64,000 nt of DNA, taken from assembly GCF_024347195.1 (NCBI RefSeq), contig NZ_AP025281.1, forward strand, positions 4,960,001-5,024,000. The letters are read 5' to 3'. The notes beneath the pieces were generated by a model, which was given only the letters and a program-made list of their open reading frames with translations, was not told the DNA's origin and made no database searches. This stretch comes from Aliamphritea hakodatensis. GTDB lineage: Bacteria > Pseudomonadota > Gammaproteobacteria > Pseudomonadales > Balneatricaceae. Positions 7,938-16,439 of the stretch are shown piece by piece. The position numbers and the translations under genes were made by a program. Each line of letters begins with the position of its first letter. Positions within the stretch are counted from its first letter, which is position 1.

Positions 7938-9326
7938 ATGTCCGAGCAATCACAGAACCACAGTCACCAACACCCTGCCACCGCCACCCTGCTGGATAAG
8001 CACCCTGAAATTAAAGCTGTGGATCTACTCATCAGCGATTTAAACGGCGTGACCCGGGGCAAGCGCATTGAATGCAGCGCGCTGGACCATGCAATGGAAG
8101 ATGGCATTAACCTGCCGGCATCGCTGTTCTCGCTGGATATCACCGGCAAAACCGTTGAAGACTGCGGCCTGGGCCTGCATATCGGCGAACCTGACAGACT
8201 CTGCCTGCTCAACCCACAAAGCCTGACGCTGGCCCCCTGGCAGCGCCGCCCCACCGCTCAGGCACTGATGAGCATGTACGAACCGGATGGCCAGCCTTAC
8301 TTTGCCGACCCCCGCCACGTGCTGAGCAGCATCACCAAACGCCTGACCGATATGGGGCTGACCCCGGTGGTTGCTGTAGAGCTGGAGTTTTATCTGGTTG
8401 ACCCTAAACGTGACAGCAAGGGCTTCCCTCAGCCACCAATCTCACCGCGTACCGGCCAGCGCGAAGAACATACCCAGGTGTATTCGGTAAACATTCTGGA
8501 TGAGTACAGCGAGTTTCTTGAAGACATCGCTAACTACACCGCTGCCCAAAATATTCCGGCAGATACCGCCGTCGCTGAATATGCGCCGGGGCAGTTCGAA
8601 ATCAACCTCAAGCATCAGGATGATCCGCTGGCAGCCTGCGATAACGCCATCCTGCTTAAGCGGGTCATTAAAGCCGTCGCTGAAAAACATGGCATGGAAG
8701 CGTCTTTCATGGCCAAACCTTATGAAGAAGAAGCCGGCAGCGGCACCCACATTCACGTCAGTCTTGTGGATGAAGCCGGTAACAACGTCCTGGCCGAAGA
8801 AGGCCGTGACTACAGCCAGACAATGGAACATGCCATTGCCGGCCTGCTGGAATTCATGCCCGCTTCCATGGCGTTTTTCTGTCCGAATGTGAACTCCTAC
8901 CGCCGCATGCGCCCGGAATATTACGTACCCATGGCCCCTAACTGGGGTGTGGATAACCGCACTACATCATTGCGCATTCCCGCCAGCGGTAACAGCGCCA
9001 AGCGGATTGAGCACCGGGTTTCCGGCGCGGATGCCAACCCTTATCTGGTGATGGCATCCATTCTTGCCGCTATTCACTACGGCCTGAGCCAGGCACAGGC
9101 ACCGGCAAAACCGCGAATCGAAGGCAATGCTTTTGCCCAGGACGGTGTCGGCCTGCCAACCCGCATGCACGACGCTCTGCAACAGATGCAGGACAGCGAC
9201 TTACTGCGTGAATACTTCACCCCGGAATTCCTGGATTTATACATCGTTTGCAAACGCGAAGAGTTATCAGAATTTGAGCGTCACGTCACGGCGCTCGAAA
9301 GCCAGTGGTTTCTGACCACGGTGTAA
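7938..9326 (+). CDS. puuA: Gamma-glutamylputrescine synthetase-like ligase
   Basis: Glutamine synthetase-fold ATP ligase, 462 residues. The PuuA branch joins glutamate to putrescine as the first step of the gamma-glutamylated putrescine pathway. Visible family motifs are VELEFYLVD (metal/ATP site), AEYAPGQFEINL, the GS-type FMAKPYEEEAGSGTHIHVS stretch (residues 259-277) and NSYRRMRPEYY. The tyrosine adenylylation loop of biosynthetic GlnA is not evident near the C-terminus. It heads the plus-strand run with the Pot-like importer and faces the PuuB/PuuR pair. Other GS-like amine ligases (for example for ethanolamine or other polyamines) remain possible. Confidence 0.83.
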   Translation: MSEQSQNHSHQHPATATLLDKHPEIKAVDLLISDLNGVTRGKRIECSALDHAMEDGINLPASLFSLDITGKTVEDCGLGLHIGEPDRLCLLNPQSLTLAPWQRRPTAQALMSMYEPDGQPYFADPRHVLSSITKRLTDMGLTPVVAVELEFYLVDPKRDSKGFPQPPISPRTGQREEHTQVYSVNILDEYSEFLEDIANYTAAQNIPADTAVAEYAPGQFEINLKHQDDPLAACDNAILLKRVIKAVAEKHGMEASFMAKPYEEEAGSGTHIHVSLVDEAGNNVLAEEGRDYSQTMEHAIAGLLEFMPASMAFFCPNVNSYRRMRPEYYVPMAPNWGVDNRTTSLRIPASGNSAKRIEHRVSGADANPYLVMASILAAIHYGLSQAQAPAKPRIEGNAFAQDGVGLPTRMHDALQQMQDSDLLREYFTPEFLDLYIVCKREELSEFERHVTALESQWFLTTV

Positions 9327-9399
9327 ATACCTTACCGGCCCGCGGTACCTCACCGCGGCAACCGGATGTTAAACAACAATAAAAAAGAGGTTACACAAA

Positions 9400-10518
9400 A
9401 TGATCGACGTTTCCGCTTCCCGTACCACTCTGGCCACCGCTGTTGCCCTGAGCACCGCTCTGGCCATGCCGGCATCCGCCAGCGAAGAAAGCCTGAAGTT
9501 CTACAACTGGTCGGACTACATTGCCGGTGACACCATCGACAACTTCCAGAAAGAAGCTGGCTTTGATGTTACCTACGACGTATTCGACAGCAATGAAGTA
9601 CTGGAAGCCAAGCTGATGGCCGGCGGTTCAGGGTTTGACCTGGTCGTGCCCGGCTCACAGTTTCTGGGACGTCAGATCACCGCCGGCGTTTTCCAGCCGT
9701 TAGATAAATCCAAACTGAGTAACTACGCCAACCTTGATGAAGGCCTGATGAAGGTGCTGACCGAAGTTGACCCGGATAACAAATACGCGGTTCCGTACCT
9801 GTGGGGCACCACCGGCATCGGCTACAACGTTGAACAGGTAAAAGCCGCGCTGGGCGAAGACGCCCCGGTGGACAGCCTGGATCTGGTTTTCAAACCGGAA
9901 AACATGGAAAAGCTCGCCAAGTGCGGCGTGGCCTTCCTGGATGCACCGGGTGAAATCGTGCCGATTGCCCAGAATTATGTGGGTAAAAACCCAAACAGTT
10001 TTGATAAAAAGGATTACAGCAAAGACTCCGCCGCGGGCAAACTGCTGAAATCTGTTCGCCCTTACATCACCTACTTCCATTCTTCCCAGTACATCAACGA
10101 TCTGGCCAACGGTGATATCTGTGTCGCCATCGGCTGGTCCGGCGACGTTCTGCAGGCCGCAGCCCGCGCTGAAGAAAGCAACAACGGTGTAACCGTGGCC
10201 TATAGCATTCCGAAAGAAGGTACGGCGGTATGGTTCGATATGCTGGCCATTCCGGCTGACGCTAAAAACACCGACAAAGCCCACGAAATGCTCAACTACC
10301 TGCTGCGCCCTGAAGTAATTGCCGGTATTTCCAACTACGTGGCGTACGCCAACGCCAACAAGGCATCCACCAGCCTGATTGATGAAGCCATCGTTAATGA
10401 TGAAACCATCTACCCGCCGGAAGACGTGAAGCAGAACCTGTTCTCACTGAAAGTACTGCCGAAGAAAATCGACCGGGTCCTGACCCGTCTGTGGACGGAC
10501 GTAAAAGCCAACCGCTAA
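9400..10518 (+). CDS. potF: Putrescine-binding periplasmic protein, PotF-like
   Basis: Solute-binding protein of a polyamine ABC importer, 372 residues, as in E. coli PotF (370). A signal peptide covers about residues 1-27 (ending MPASA), and the mature protein opens with SLKFYNWSDYI, the hallmark of PotD/PotF proteins, whose WSDY aromatic residues contact the polyamine. GGSGFDLVVPGSQF and YLWGTTGIGYN are also family patterns. The start ATG has GAGG upstream. It follows the puuA-like gene by 73 bases. Two hairpins directly after the gene probably raise its mRNA level relative to the downstream transporter genes. Confidence 0.9.
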   Translation: MIDVSASRTTLATAVALSTALAMPASASEESLKFYNWSDYIAGDTIDNFQKEAGFDVTYDVFDSNEVLEAKLMAGGSGFDLVVPGSQFLGRQITAGVFQPLDKSKLSNYANLDEGLMKVLTEVDPDNKYAVPYLWGTTGIGYNVEQVKAALGEDAPVDSLDLVFKPENMEKLAKCGVAFLDAPGEIVPIAQNYVGKNPNSFDKKDYSKDSAAGKLLKSVRPYITYFHSSQYINDLANGDICVAIGWSGDVLQAAARAEESNNGVTVAYSIPKEGTAVWFDMLAIPADAKNTDKAHEMLNYLLRPEVIAGISNYVAYANANKASTSLIDEAIVNDETIYPPEDVKQNLFSLKVLPKKIDRVLTRLWTDVKANR

Positions 10519-10531
10519 TCGCCGTCGGTTG

Positions 10532-10551
10532 CCGGCAGCCCCCGCTGCCGG
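10532..10551 (+). repeat. Hairpin after potF-like gene
   Basis: CCGGCAG / CTGCCGG with a 6-base loop, 14 bases past the potF-like stop and without a T-run. Probably an mRNA-stabilising or attenuating stem between the binding-protein gene and the rest of the operon. Confidence 0.5.
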
Positions 10552-10560
10552 TGACACGCC

Positions 10561-10617
10561 AATGGATAAACCTTTGTGATGACCGCAACCGGCAGACATG
10601 ACAAAGGTTTATCCATT
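10561..10617. repeat. Perfect 17-bp inverted repeat between potF- and potG-like genes
   Basis: AATGGATAAACCTTTGT (10561-10577) and its exact reverse complement (10601-10617), separated by 23 bases. It could form a long mRNA stem, or serve as a bipartite protein-binding site. No T-run follows. A single TGATCA lies at 10664-10669, before the potG-like ribosome site. Confidence 0.6.
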
Positions 10618-10703
10618 AACCGTGAGAAGCTGGCACTGCACCGGCCCAGCGCCCGCCGTGCCATGATCATCAATAATTATAAGACGTCATCGGAGGCCTC
10701 CCC

Positions 10704-11882
10704 ATGACACACGCGCAACGCATCGATACCGACGGCACTGAACAGCCGAATGCCACCCCGGCGGATCAGATACCCGCCTGGAAACAGGACGGCGCCCAGC
10801 CATTTCTGCGGATTGAAAACATCACCAAGAAGTTTGGTGACTTTACCGCCGTGGATAACATCTCGCTGGATATCTATAAGAACGAACTGTTTTGTCTGCT
10901 GGGCGGCTCCGGCTCCGGGAAAAGTACCCTGTTGCGCATGCTGGCAGGCTTTGAAGCACCGACCTCCGGTAAGATCATTATCGACGGCGTGGACATGTCC
11001 GGCATTCAGCCGTGGAAACGCCCGGTGAATATGATGTTCCAGTCTTATGCCCTGTTCCCGCATCTGAGCGTGGAAGAGAACGTCGCCTTTGGCCTCAAGC
11101 GTGAAGGCGTGCCCCGGGCAGAAGTGAAAGACCGGGTGGCACAGATGCTGGAGCTGGTACAGATGGGCCATCTGAATAAGCGTAAGCCTCATCAGTTGTC
11201 CGGCGGTCAGCGCCAGCGGATCGCCCTGGCCCGCTCCCTGATCAAGCAGCCTAAGCTGTTATTGCTGGATGAACCTTTAGGCGCACTGGATAAAAAGCTC
11301 CGGGAAGAAACCCAGTTTGAGCTGATCAACATCCAGGAAAAACTTGGCGTCACCTTCGTGGTGGTCACCCACGACCAGGAAGAGGCGATGACCCTGTCGA
11401 CCCGGATCGGCGTGATGGATCAGGGCAAGATCGTCCAGACCGCAGAACCCCACGATGTCTACGAATACCCGAGCAACCGCTTCGTCGCGGAGTTCATCGG
11501 TTCGGTGAATATGTTTGAAGGCCGGGTCATTGAAGATGAACCGGACAGCGTACGGATTCACTCTAAAGAAGCCGGCGGTGAGCTTTATGTCAATCATGGC
11601 ATCAGCTGTTCGCCGAACCAGAAAGTGCATGTGGCACTGCGCCCGGAGAAGATCAAGGTCAGCCGCCGCAAACCGGATCAGGACGTTAACTGCATCGTCG
11701 GCACCATCGAAGAAATTGCCTACATGGGCAGCATGTCCGTGTTCCGTATTCGCCTGCCCAGCGGTAAGGAAGTCCGTATTACCCAGCCAAACCTGTCCCG
11801 TAACATGGGCGAACGCTTCACCTGGGAAGATCAGGTCTATATGTCCTGGGATGCCGACAGCAGCGTGGTATTAACCTCATGA
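10704..11882 (+). CDS. potG: Putrescine ABC transporter ATPase, PotG-like
   Basis: ATPase of the polyamine importer, 392 residues. It has Walker A GGSGSGKST, signature LSGGQRQRIALARS, Walker B LLLLDEPLGALD and the H-loop VVVTHDQEEAM, followed by a TOBE domain from about residue 300. The first 30 residues are a charged, proline-containing extension before the ABC domain, also present in PotG. GGAGG precedes the ATG. The last four bases overlap the potH-like start (ATGA). With the two permeases and the binding protein it forms a complete importer. Confidence 0.9.
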   Translation: MTHAQRIDTDGTEQPNATPADQIPAWKQDGAQPFLRIENITKKFGDFTAVDNISLDIYKNELFCLLGGSGSGKSTLLRMLAGFEAPTSGKIIIDGVDMSGIQPWKRPVNMMFQSYALFPHLSVEENVAFGLKREGVPRAEVKDRVAQMLELVQMGHLNKRKPHQLSGGQRQRIALARSLIKQPKLLLLDEPLGALDKKLREETQFELINIQEKLGVTFVVVTHDQEEAMTLSTRIGVMDQGKIVQTAEPHDVYEYPSNRFVAEFIGSVNMFEGRVIEDEPDSVRIHSKEAGGELYVNHGISCSPNQKVHVALRPEKIKVSRRKPDQDVNCIVGTIEEIAYMGSMSVFRIRLPSGKEVRITQPNLSRNMGERFTWEDQVYMSWDADSSVVLTS

Positions 11883-12841
11883 ACGCCCCGGTTTCCCTGA
11901 ATATCCCCGGCCAGAAGCCGGCGTCAGGTATGGGGCGCCTGATCTATGCATTACGTCACCTGAGTCTCGGCCGCTGGACGGTTATCTCACTGCCAAGCCT
12001 GTGGCTGGCCATCTTCTTTTTCGTGCCGTTTCTGGTGGTGTTCAAAATCTCCCTGGCGGAGCCGACCATCTCGATTCCGCCGTACAGCTCCCTGCTGGAG
12101 TGGGACCCGGAAGAGTCCTTTGCCACCCTGAAGCTGAACCTGGGTAACTACCTTTACCTGTTTGAAGACGCCTTCTATCTGGAAGCCTATTTAAGCTCGA
12201 TCCGCATTGCTGCGGTATCGACCTTCTTTACCTTACTGGTGGCCTTCCCGATGGCGTACCTGATCGCCCGCAGCAAATCCACCACCCGGATTTTACTGCT
12301 GTCGCTGGTGATCCTGCCATTCTGGACCTCCTTCCTGTTGCGGGTATACGCCTGGATGGGCTTCCTGAAAAAGAACGGCCTGATCAACGAATTTCTGTTG
12401 TCTTTTGGCATCATCGATCAGCCGCTGACCATGCTGCAGACCGACTTTGCCGTCTACATCGGCATCGTTTATACCTATCTGCCATTCATGGTGCTGCCAC
12501 TGTACACCGCGCTGGAAAAAATGGATCTGACCCTGCTGGAAGCGGCGGAAGATCTGGGCGGACGCCCGCTGCAGAACTTCTTCCTCATTACCCTGCCACA
12601 GGCGGTACCGGGCATCATTGCCGGCTGCTTACTGGTGTTCATTCCGGCGGTAGGTGAGTACGTGATTCCGGCATTGCTGGGCGGCTCCGATACCCTGATG
12701 ATCGGTAAGGTGCTGTGGGACGAGTTCTTCCTCAACCGCGACTGGCCGATGGCAAGTGCCGTAGCGACCGTGATGCTGATCGTGCTGGTCCTGCCGATCA
12801 TGCTGATCCGAAACACTAAAGCCGGGAAGGAGCTAGCCTGA
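11879..12841 (+). CDS. potH: Putrescine ABC transporter permease, PotH-like
   Basis: First membrane subunit of the polyamine importer, 320 residues with about six hydrophobic segments after a cytoplasmic N-terminus of about 35 residues. The EAA loop LLEAAEDLGGRPLQNFFLITLP is cut here only by description: its key residues EAAEDLGG occur near residue 223. FVPFLVVFKISLAE resembles the first segment of PotH/PotB. Coupled to its neighbours by a 4-base overlap upstream and a 1-base overlap downstream. Confidence 0.9.
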   Translation: MNAPVSLNIPGQKPASGMGRLIYALRHLSLGRWTVISLPSLWLAIFFFVPFLVVFKISLAEPTISIPPYSSLLEWDPEESFATLKLNLGNYLYLFEDAFYLEAYLSSIRIAAVSTFFTLLVAFPMAYLIARSKSTTRILLLSLVILPFWTSFLLRVYAWMGFLKKNGLINEFLLSFGIIDQPLTMLQTDFAVYIGIVYTYLPFMVLPLYTALEKMDLTLLEAAEDLGGRPLQNFFLITLPQAVPGIIAGCLLVFIPAVGEYVIPALLGGSDTLMIGKVLWDEFFLNRDWPMASAVATVMLIVLVLPIMLIRNTKAGKELA

Positions 12842-13659
12842 TGCAACAACGTAAATCACTGTTCCTGAACACCAGCGCGACCCTGGGATTTATCTTCCTG
12901 TACGCGCCGATCATTGCGCTGATCGTTTACAGTTTCAACAAATCCAAACTGGTCACCGTGTGGGGGGGCTGGTCGCTGAAATGGTACAGCGCGCTGTTTA
13001 ACAACGAGCAGATCATGACCGCCGCCTGGCTGAGTCTGAAAGTTGCCTTCCTCAGTGCCACCATCGCGGTGGTGCTGGGTACCCTGGCGGGCTTCGTGCT
13101 GTCGCGGATGGGCCGCTTTCCGGGCAAGCTGGTCCTGTCCGGCTGGATCACCGCGCCGCTGGTGATGCCGGAAGTCATTACCGGTCTCTCCCTGTTGCTG
13201 CTGTTTGTGGCGATGGAAGGGGCCTTTGGCTGGCCGTCAGGCCGGGGCATCGGCACCATCATCATTGCCCACAGTACTTTCTGTCTGGCCTATGTGGCGG
13301 TGATCGTGCAGTCACGTTTATCTGCCATGGATGAATCGCTGGAAGAAGCCGCGATGGACCTGGGGGCCAAGCCGTTCAGCCTGTTCTTCCTGGTGACCTT
13401 GCCGCTGATCTCCCCGGCGATCATCTCCGGCTGGCTGCTGTCGTTCACCCTGTCGCTGGATGATCTGGTGATCGCCAGCTTCGTCTCCGGCCCGGGTAAC
13501 AGTACGCTGCCTATGGTGATCTTCTCCAAGGTGCGCTTAGGTGTGACGCCGGAAGTGAACGCCCTGGCGACCATCATGATCGGCATTGTGGCGCTGGGTG
13601 TGGTCGGGGCTATCTGGCAGATGCGCCGCCAGAACCGAATGATGAACCGGATCGATTAA
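12841..13659 (+). CDS. potI: Putrescine ABC transporter permease, PotI-like
   Basis: Second membrane subunit of the polyamine importer, 272 residues (E. coli PotI has 281). It has six hydrophobic segments and the EAA loop EEAAMDLGAKPFSLF near residue 172; the motif FTLSLDDLVIASFVSGPG is typical of PotC/PotI. Its ATG overlaps the potH-like stop by one base (TGATG). Last gene of the transporter set; a strong hairpin follows it. Confidence 0.9.
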   Translation: MQQRKSLFLNTSATLGFIFLYAPIIALIVYSFNKSKLVTVWGGWSLKWYSALFNNEQIMTAAWLSLKVAFLSATIAVVLGTLAGFVLSRMGRFPGKLVLSGWITAPLVMPEVITGLSLLLLFVAMEGAFGWPSGRGIGTIIIAHSTFCLAYVAVIVQSRLSAMDESLEEAAMDLGAKPFSLFFLVTLPLISPAIISGWLLSFTLSLDDLVIASFVSGPGNSTLPMVIFSKVRLGVTPEVNALATIMIGIVALGVVGAIWQMRRQNRMMNRID

Positions 13660-13665
13660 TGCCAT

Positions 13666-13700
13666 TCGCCGCCGTGCCGGTCATAACCGGGCGGCGGCGA
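13666..13700 (+). repeat. Large GC-rich hairpin after potI-like gene
   Basis: Outer stem TCGCCGCCG / CGGCGGCGA (9 bp) and inner stem CCGGT / ACCGG with a CATA loop. No T-run follows, so it is more likely a 3'-protecting or attenuating structure than a full terminator. It separates the importer genes from the amidotransferase gene. Confidence 0.5.
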
Positions 13701-13828
13701 AAAACAGATCAGCAGTGGGGATAACGCTGTTAACCCTCAGTGACTGATTATAAAATAACCACATATATCAGGTGCGCCCGAAACCGCACCGGAACAATTT
13801 GCAGTTAACTCTTCAGTAAAGGCTTTTT

Positions 13829-14560
13829 ATGAAAGTTGGTATTCTCGCCGCCGGTATCACACCGGAGGAATTACAGGCTCAGTTCGGTACCTATGCCGAT
13901 ATGTTCGTACAGCTGTTCAACACCGCTGAATATGAATTTGAGTATGATATTTATGACGTTCGCGAAGACGTATTCCCTGTCGGCCCCGAAGTGTGCGACA
14001 GCTGGATCATCACCGGCTCCAAATCCGGCGTCTACGAGAATCAGGAATGGATGCAACGCCTGAAAACCCTGATCATAGAGATCCACCGACAGCAGAAACC
14101 CTTACTGGGGATCTGTTTTGGCCATCAGATAATCGCAGAAGCTTTTGGCGGCAAAGTCATTAAGTTCAACGGCGAATGGGGCCTTGGCCTGCAAACCTAT
14201 CAACTGGTGAGCGACAGCCCGTATATTCCTGCAGAAGTAGCCGGCAAACCCTTTACCATTAACGCGGTTCATCAGGATCAGGTCGTCGAAAAGCCAGCTA
14301 ACGCCGACGTATTCGCCAGCTCTGATTTCTGCCAGTATGCAGGCCTGCTGTACGGTGACCGTATCATGACCTTCCAGGGTCACCCGGAATTCACCATGGC
14401 GTTTGAAGATGCACTGCTGACATTCCGCGACGGTGACGGCATCCCCCACGAACATGCACAGAAAGGGCTGGAATCTCTGGCCGCTGAAAACGCCAGCATC
14501 GATTCTGCTGAAGTGTCCCACTGGATGGCCAACGTCCTGTTGCAGCGCCCGGCAAACTGA
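13829..14560 (+). CDS. Class I glutamine amidotransferase, GMP-synthase-like
   Basis: A 243-residue single-domain GATase of the PF00117 type. The nucleophile sits in LLGICFGHQ (Cys96) and the partners in QGHPEFT (His185, Glu187), so the triad is intact. There is no fused synthetase domain. In E. coli the putrescine pathway uses PuuD, a peptidase C26 enzyme, to cleave gamma-glutamyl-GABA. This protein is not of that subtype by its motifs, but its place after a puuA-pot-like operon suggests it could do the same hydrolysis. The hydrolase role is inference. It ends at an intrinsic terminator. A degraded copy of its last 14 codons and terminator lies at 20410-20510. Confidence 0.8.
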   Translation: MKVGILAAGITPEELQAQFGTYADMFVQLFNTAEYEFEYDIYDVREDVFPVGPEVCDSWIITGSKSGVYENQEWMQRLKTLIIEIHRQQKPLLGICFGHQIIAEAFGGKVIKFNGEWGLGLQTYQLVSDSPYIPAEVAGKPFTINAVHQDQVVEKPANADVFASSDFCQYAGLLYGDRIMTFQGHPEFTMAFEDALLTFRDGDGIPHEHAQKGLESLAAENASIDSAEVSHWMANVLLQRPAN

Positions 14561-14620
14561 GCCAGCCAGCTATTCTCTTGTGAGAAACAAAAAGCCTGTG
14601 CACTGCACGGGCTTTTTTAT
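14520..14620 (+). repeat. Left copy of a 101-bp direct repeat flanking the ugp block
   Basis: Contains the last codons of the amidotransferase gene plus its terminator. Aligned without gaps to 20410-20510, I count 78 of 101 positions identical by eye. Conservation is highest at the coding end and in the terminator, and lowest in the 20 bases between them. Confidence 0.8.
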
Positions 14621-14621
14621 T
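14588..14621 (+). terminator. Intrinsic terminator of the amidotransferase gene
   Basis: AAAGCCtGTGCA / TGCACgGGCTTTTTT, an 11-bp stem with one G-T position followed by a T-run. Its sequence and 3'-flank are shared with the terminator at 20477-20510. Confidence 0.85.
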
Positions 14622-15004
14622 GACGGCGCCCTCAACCTGTTACTTTCCAACGTTCAGACCCGCCACCAGCGTTCCCTGCAAACTGAATGTTCGTTTATTT
14701 TCGGTCGCCCGCCATTCTGTTAAGAACTTCACTTTATCAGTATTCCACGCCCTGTCAGACAGGCCTCTATAGCACGACTGACCCGCAACAAAACCGTCAC
14801 AACAACTTAACCTGGTACACAAACCCACAGACGACAGGGCCTCCGGACCGGATAAAGTATGGCTGTAACCGCACAGCAACCAAAGTGAAAAGAAACGCGC
14901 ACAAAACTGTCACATTTTCGGTTTTTAATGTCTGCAACCGAAACATTTTCGCTTCTTTCTTTTTCCGGGTTCTTCTGACGAACCACCTATTTGCGGAGTT
15001 ATAC
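14622..15004 (+). promoter_or_regulatory. Upstream region of ugpB
   Basis: About 380 bases without a convincing gene. An open frame runs into ugpB from 14687 but lacks a ribosome site and is not protein-like. A possible Pho box lies at 14896-14913: CGCGCAC, AAAA, CTGTCAC. The second half matches the E. coli consensus half-site exactly, the first only at its CAC end and opening C. Pho control is known for ugp in E. coli, but here the site is only suggestive. Confidence 0.35.
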
Positions 15005-16336
15005 ATGTTAAATACACATTTCAAAAAGGCGCTGAGCGCGGCAGTACTGAGCACAGCAGCAGCCGGTTCTGCACAGGCGGCAACTGAAATTTCCTGGTGG
15101 CACGCGATGGGTGGCCAGTTAGGTGAAACGGTTAACACCATTTCTAAAGACTTCAATGCCAGCCAGAGCAGCTGTGTCATCAAGCCGACTTACAAAGGCT
15201 CATACGAAGAAGCTATGACCGCCGGTATCGCCGCGTTCCGCGCCAGGCAGTCACCGAACATCATCCAGATTTTCGATGCCGGCGCAGCCACCATCATCAA
15301 CGCGCCGGGAGCCGCCTATCCGGTGGCTGACCTGCTGAGAGAAAACGGCCAGACCTTTGATTCTCAGGACTACATTGCCGGTGTTCGTAACTTTTATGCT
15401 GATGCTGAAGGCAAAATGATCGGCATGCCGTTCAACGCCTCAACGCCGGTGCTGTATTACAACAAAGCACTGCTGGAAAAGGCCGGTGTAAAACCACCGA
15501 AGACCTGGGAAGAATTCGAAGCCATTGCGCCGAAGCTGAAAGACGCCGGTGTGATCGCCCTGTCGCAGTCACACACGCCATGGATCTTCTCCGAAAACTT
15601 CCATTCCCGTCATAACCTGCAGCTGTCCGATGCAAACAACGGGTTCAGCGGTGTTGCTACTGAAATTAAGTACAACAACCCTGAAATGATCAGGCACTTC
15701 GACAAAATGAAGTCATGGAAAGATAACGGCTGGTACGGTTATTACGGTTCTAACTGGGGCGATAACCGTACCCCGTTCGAGAAAAAAGAAGTGGCAATGT
15801 GGCTGGGATCTTCCGGCTCATTCGGTGGCCTGAAAACCACCGCCAAGTTTGATTTCGGTACCACTTACCTGCCCTACTGGAACAGCATCACCCAGGGTAA
15901 GGAATACAACACCTTTATCGGTGGCGCAGCCCTGTTCGCATTCTCCGGTAAAGATAAAGCGCAGAATACCTGTACAGCTGACTTCTTCGCCTATATGAGC
16001 GCACCGAAGACACAGGTTTTCTGGCACAAAGAAACCGGTTATGTGCCGATTACCAAAGCAGCTTATGAAGCGGCTCAGGCAGAAGGCTATTACAACCGGG
16101 AGCCAAGTGCCGAAGTGGGTATTCAGCAGCTGAGCCTGCCAGGCGGCGAATGGACCAAGGGCTACCGTCTGGGCTTCTACGTACAGATCCGCGATGTCAT
16201 GAAGCGTGAGTACGACAAGCTGTTCAACGGCGACATTGACGCGGCTCAGGCATTTAGCACCATTGAAGCAGAAGGCGACAAGCTGCTCGGCAAATTTGCC
16301 AAAACACTGGGTAAGCAGAACGTTGCCAAAAATTAA
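15005..16336 (+). CDS. ugpB: Glycerol-3-phosphate-binding protein UgpB
   Basis: Periplasmic binding protein of the sn-glycerol-3-phosphate / glycerophosphodiester importer, 443 residues (E. coli 438). The signal peptide covers residues 1-25 (ending SAQA), and the mature protein opens ATEISWWHAMGG, a clear UgpB signature. FNASTPVLYYNK and GSSGSFGGL, near the ligand pocket in this family, are present. The ATG at 15005 has GGAG seven bases upstream; the longer open frame starting earlier is rejected. First gene of ugpBAEC. The maltose-like CUT1 binding-protein fold is assumed from the family. Confidence 0.92.
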   Translation: MLNTHFKKALSAAVLSTAAAGSAQAATEISWWHAMGGQLGETVNTISKDFNASQSSCVIKPTYKGSYEEAMTAGIAAFRARQSPNIIQIFDAGAATIINAPGAAYPVADLLRENGQTFDSQDYIAGVRNFYADAEGKMIGMPFNASTPVLYYNKALLEKAGVKPPKTWEEFEAIAPKLKDAGVIALSQSHTPWIFSENFHSRHNLQLSDANNGFSGVATEIKYNNPEMIRHFDKMKSWKDNGWYGYYGSNWGDNRTPFEKKEVAMWLGSSGSFGGLKTTAKFDFGTTYLPYWNSITQGKEYNTFIGGAALFAFSGKDKAQNTCTADFFAYMSAPKTQVFWHKETGYVPITKAAYEAAQAEGYYNREPSAEVGIQQLSLPGGEWTKGYRLGFYVQIRDVMKREYDKLFNGDIDAAQAFSTIEAEGDKLLGKFAKTLGKQNVAKN

Positions 16337-16439
16337 GCCGACCCCTTAGTGATACCCCGGCCGGGTGCTGATGCTGTCAGCACCCGGCTGCTGTTTCTGC
16401 ACCCCGGCGTGCGTACTTCCAGCTTTTGTCGTATCCGTT

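Noticed and set aside
8442..10284. Long minus-strand open frames opposite the puuA- and potF-like genes
   Set aside because: They follow the codon bias of the sense genes and have no ribosome sites or recognisable protein features.
10664..10669. Single TGATCA before the potG-like gene as an additional operator
   Set aside because: Around sixteen copies are expected by chance in the window, so only the cluster at 7734-7867 is treated as meaningful.
14687..15004. N-terminal extension of UgpB by about 106 residues
   Set aside because: No ribosome site, and the signal peptide would be buried; the start at 15005 has GGAG and a normal length.
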